Positions 13,673 to 13,700 of a stretch of 13,700 bases of DNA are shown in pieces (the stretch's first letter is position 1; each line of letters starts with the position of its first letter). The stretch lies in assembly GCA_036637375.1 (NCBI GenBank), contig JAVWMQ010000043.1:1-13700 (forward strand), given 5' to 3'. The notes beneath the pieces are model-generated. The model saw nothing but the letters and a program-made list of their open reading frames with translations. It ran no database searches and was not told the DNA's origin. Source of the stretch: JAVWMQ01 sp036637375 (GTDB taxonomy: Bacteria > Bacillota > Clostridia > Peptostreptococcales > Anaerovoracaceae). The position numbers and the translations under genes are program-made.

Positions 13673-13700
13673 CAATCTTGCCAAAGCAATAATAAAAATT

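Noticed and set aside
1..13700. Mobile elements, CRISPR arrays, tRNA or rRNA genes, toxin-antitoxin or defence genes
   Set aside because: No repeated spacer pattern, transposase or integrase motif, tRNA-like cloverleaf or rRNA segment was seen; genes are housekeeping and tightly packed.

Overview
The window looks like chromosomal core DNA from a low-GC, Gram-positive anaerobe of the Clostridia. Most genes belong to the conserved purR-spoVG-glmU-prs-pth-mfd ... yabM-mazG-rqcP neighbourhood known from Bacillus and Clostridium, and intergenic DNA is very AT-rich with strong AGGAGG-type ribosome binding sites. The genus cannot be fixed from sequence alone. spoVT is absent between mfd and yabM, and yabP, yabQ and divIC are absent after rqcP. 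This suggests, but does not prove, a lineage that has lost sporulation.

Layout from left to right. (1) 12-747, plus strand: an extended -10 promoter, a tetrahydrofolate (THF) riboswitch, an apparent ribosome-binding-site switch, and folT, the substrate-binding subunit of an ECF folate transporter. (2) 782-820: a perfect 16-bp hairpin that can terminate transcription from both sides. (3) 813-5207, minus strand, transcribed right to left: an MtaD-like amidohydrolase, yabM (lipid flippase family), mazG, hup (HU) and rqcP (ribosome rescue). A terminator-like hairpin sits between hup and rqcP. (4) 5208-5429: a non-coding gap holding the mfd terminator, a near-consensus promoter that fires straight into that terminator, and a second promoter just before the amidohydrolase. 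(5) 5430-12337, minus strand: murC, a short glmU, prs, pth and mfd, tightly packed with small overlaps. (6) 12338-12465: divergent promoters. (7) 12466-13672, plus strand: purR and spoVG, each with its own promoter.

Functionally, the minus-strand operons join cell-wall precursor synthesis (murC, glmU acetyltransferase, yabM), PRPP supply (prs), translation maintenance (pth, rqcP), transcription-coupled repair (mfd), nucleotide-pool cleaning (mazG) and nucleoid structure (hup). PurR, transcribed away from murC, senses PRPP, the product of Prs. The THF riboswitch ties folate uptake to folate status.

The least ordinary points are: the THF aptamer followed by two mutually exclusive hairpins that could control the folT ribosome binding site; the orphan promoter plus hairpin after mfd, possibly a RNA of about 45-50 nt or an attenuated leader; and a GlmU cut almost exactly at its domain boundary, which keeps the acetyltransferase but has no uridyltransferase. 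I found no mobile element, CRISPR array, rRNA, tRNA or defence system.
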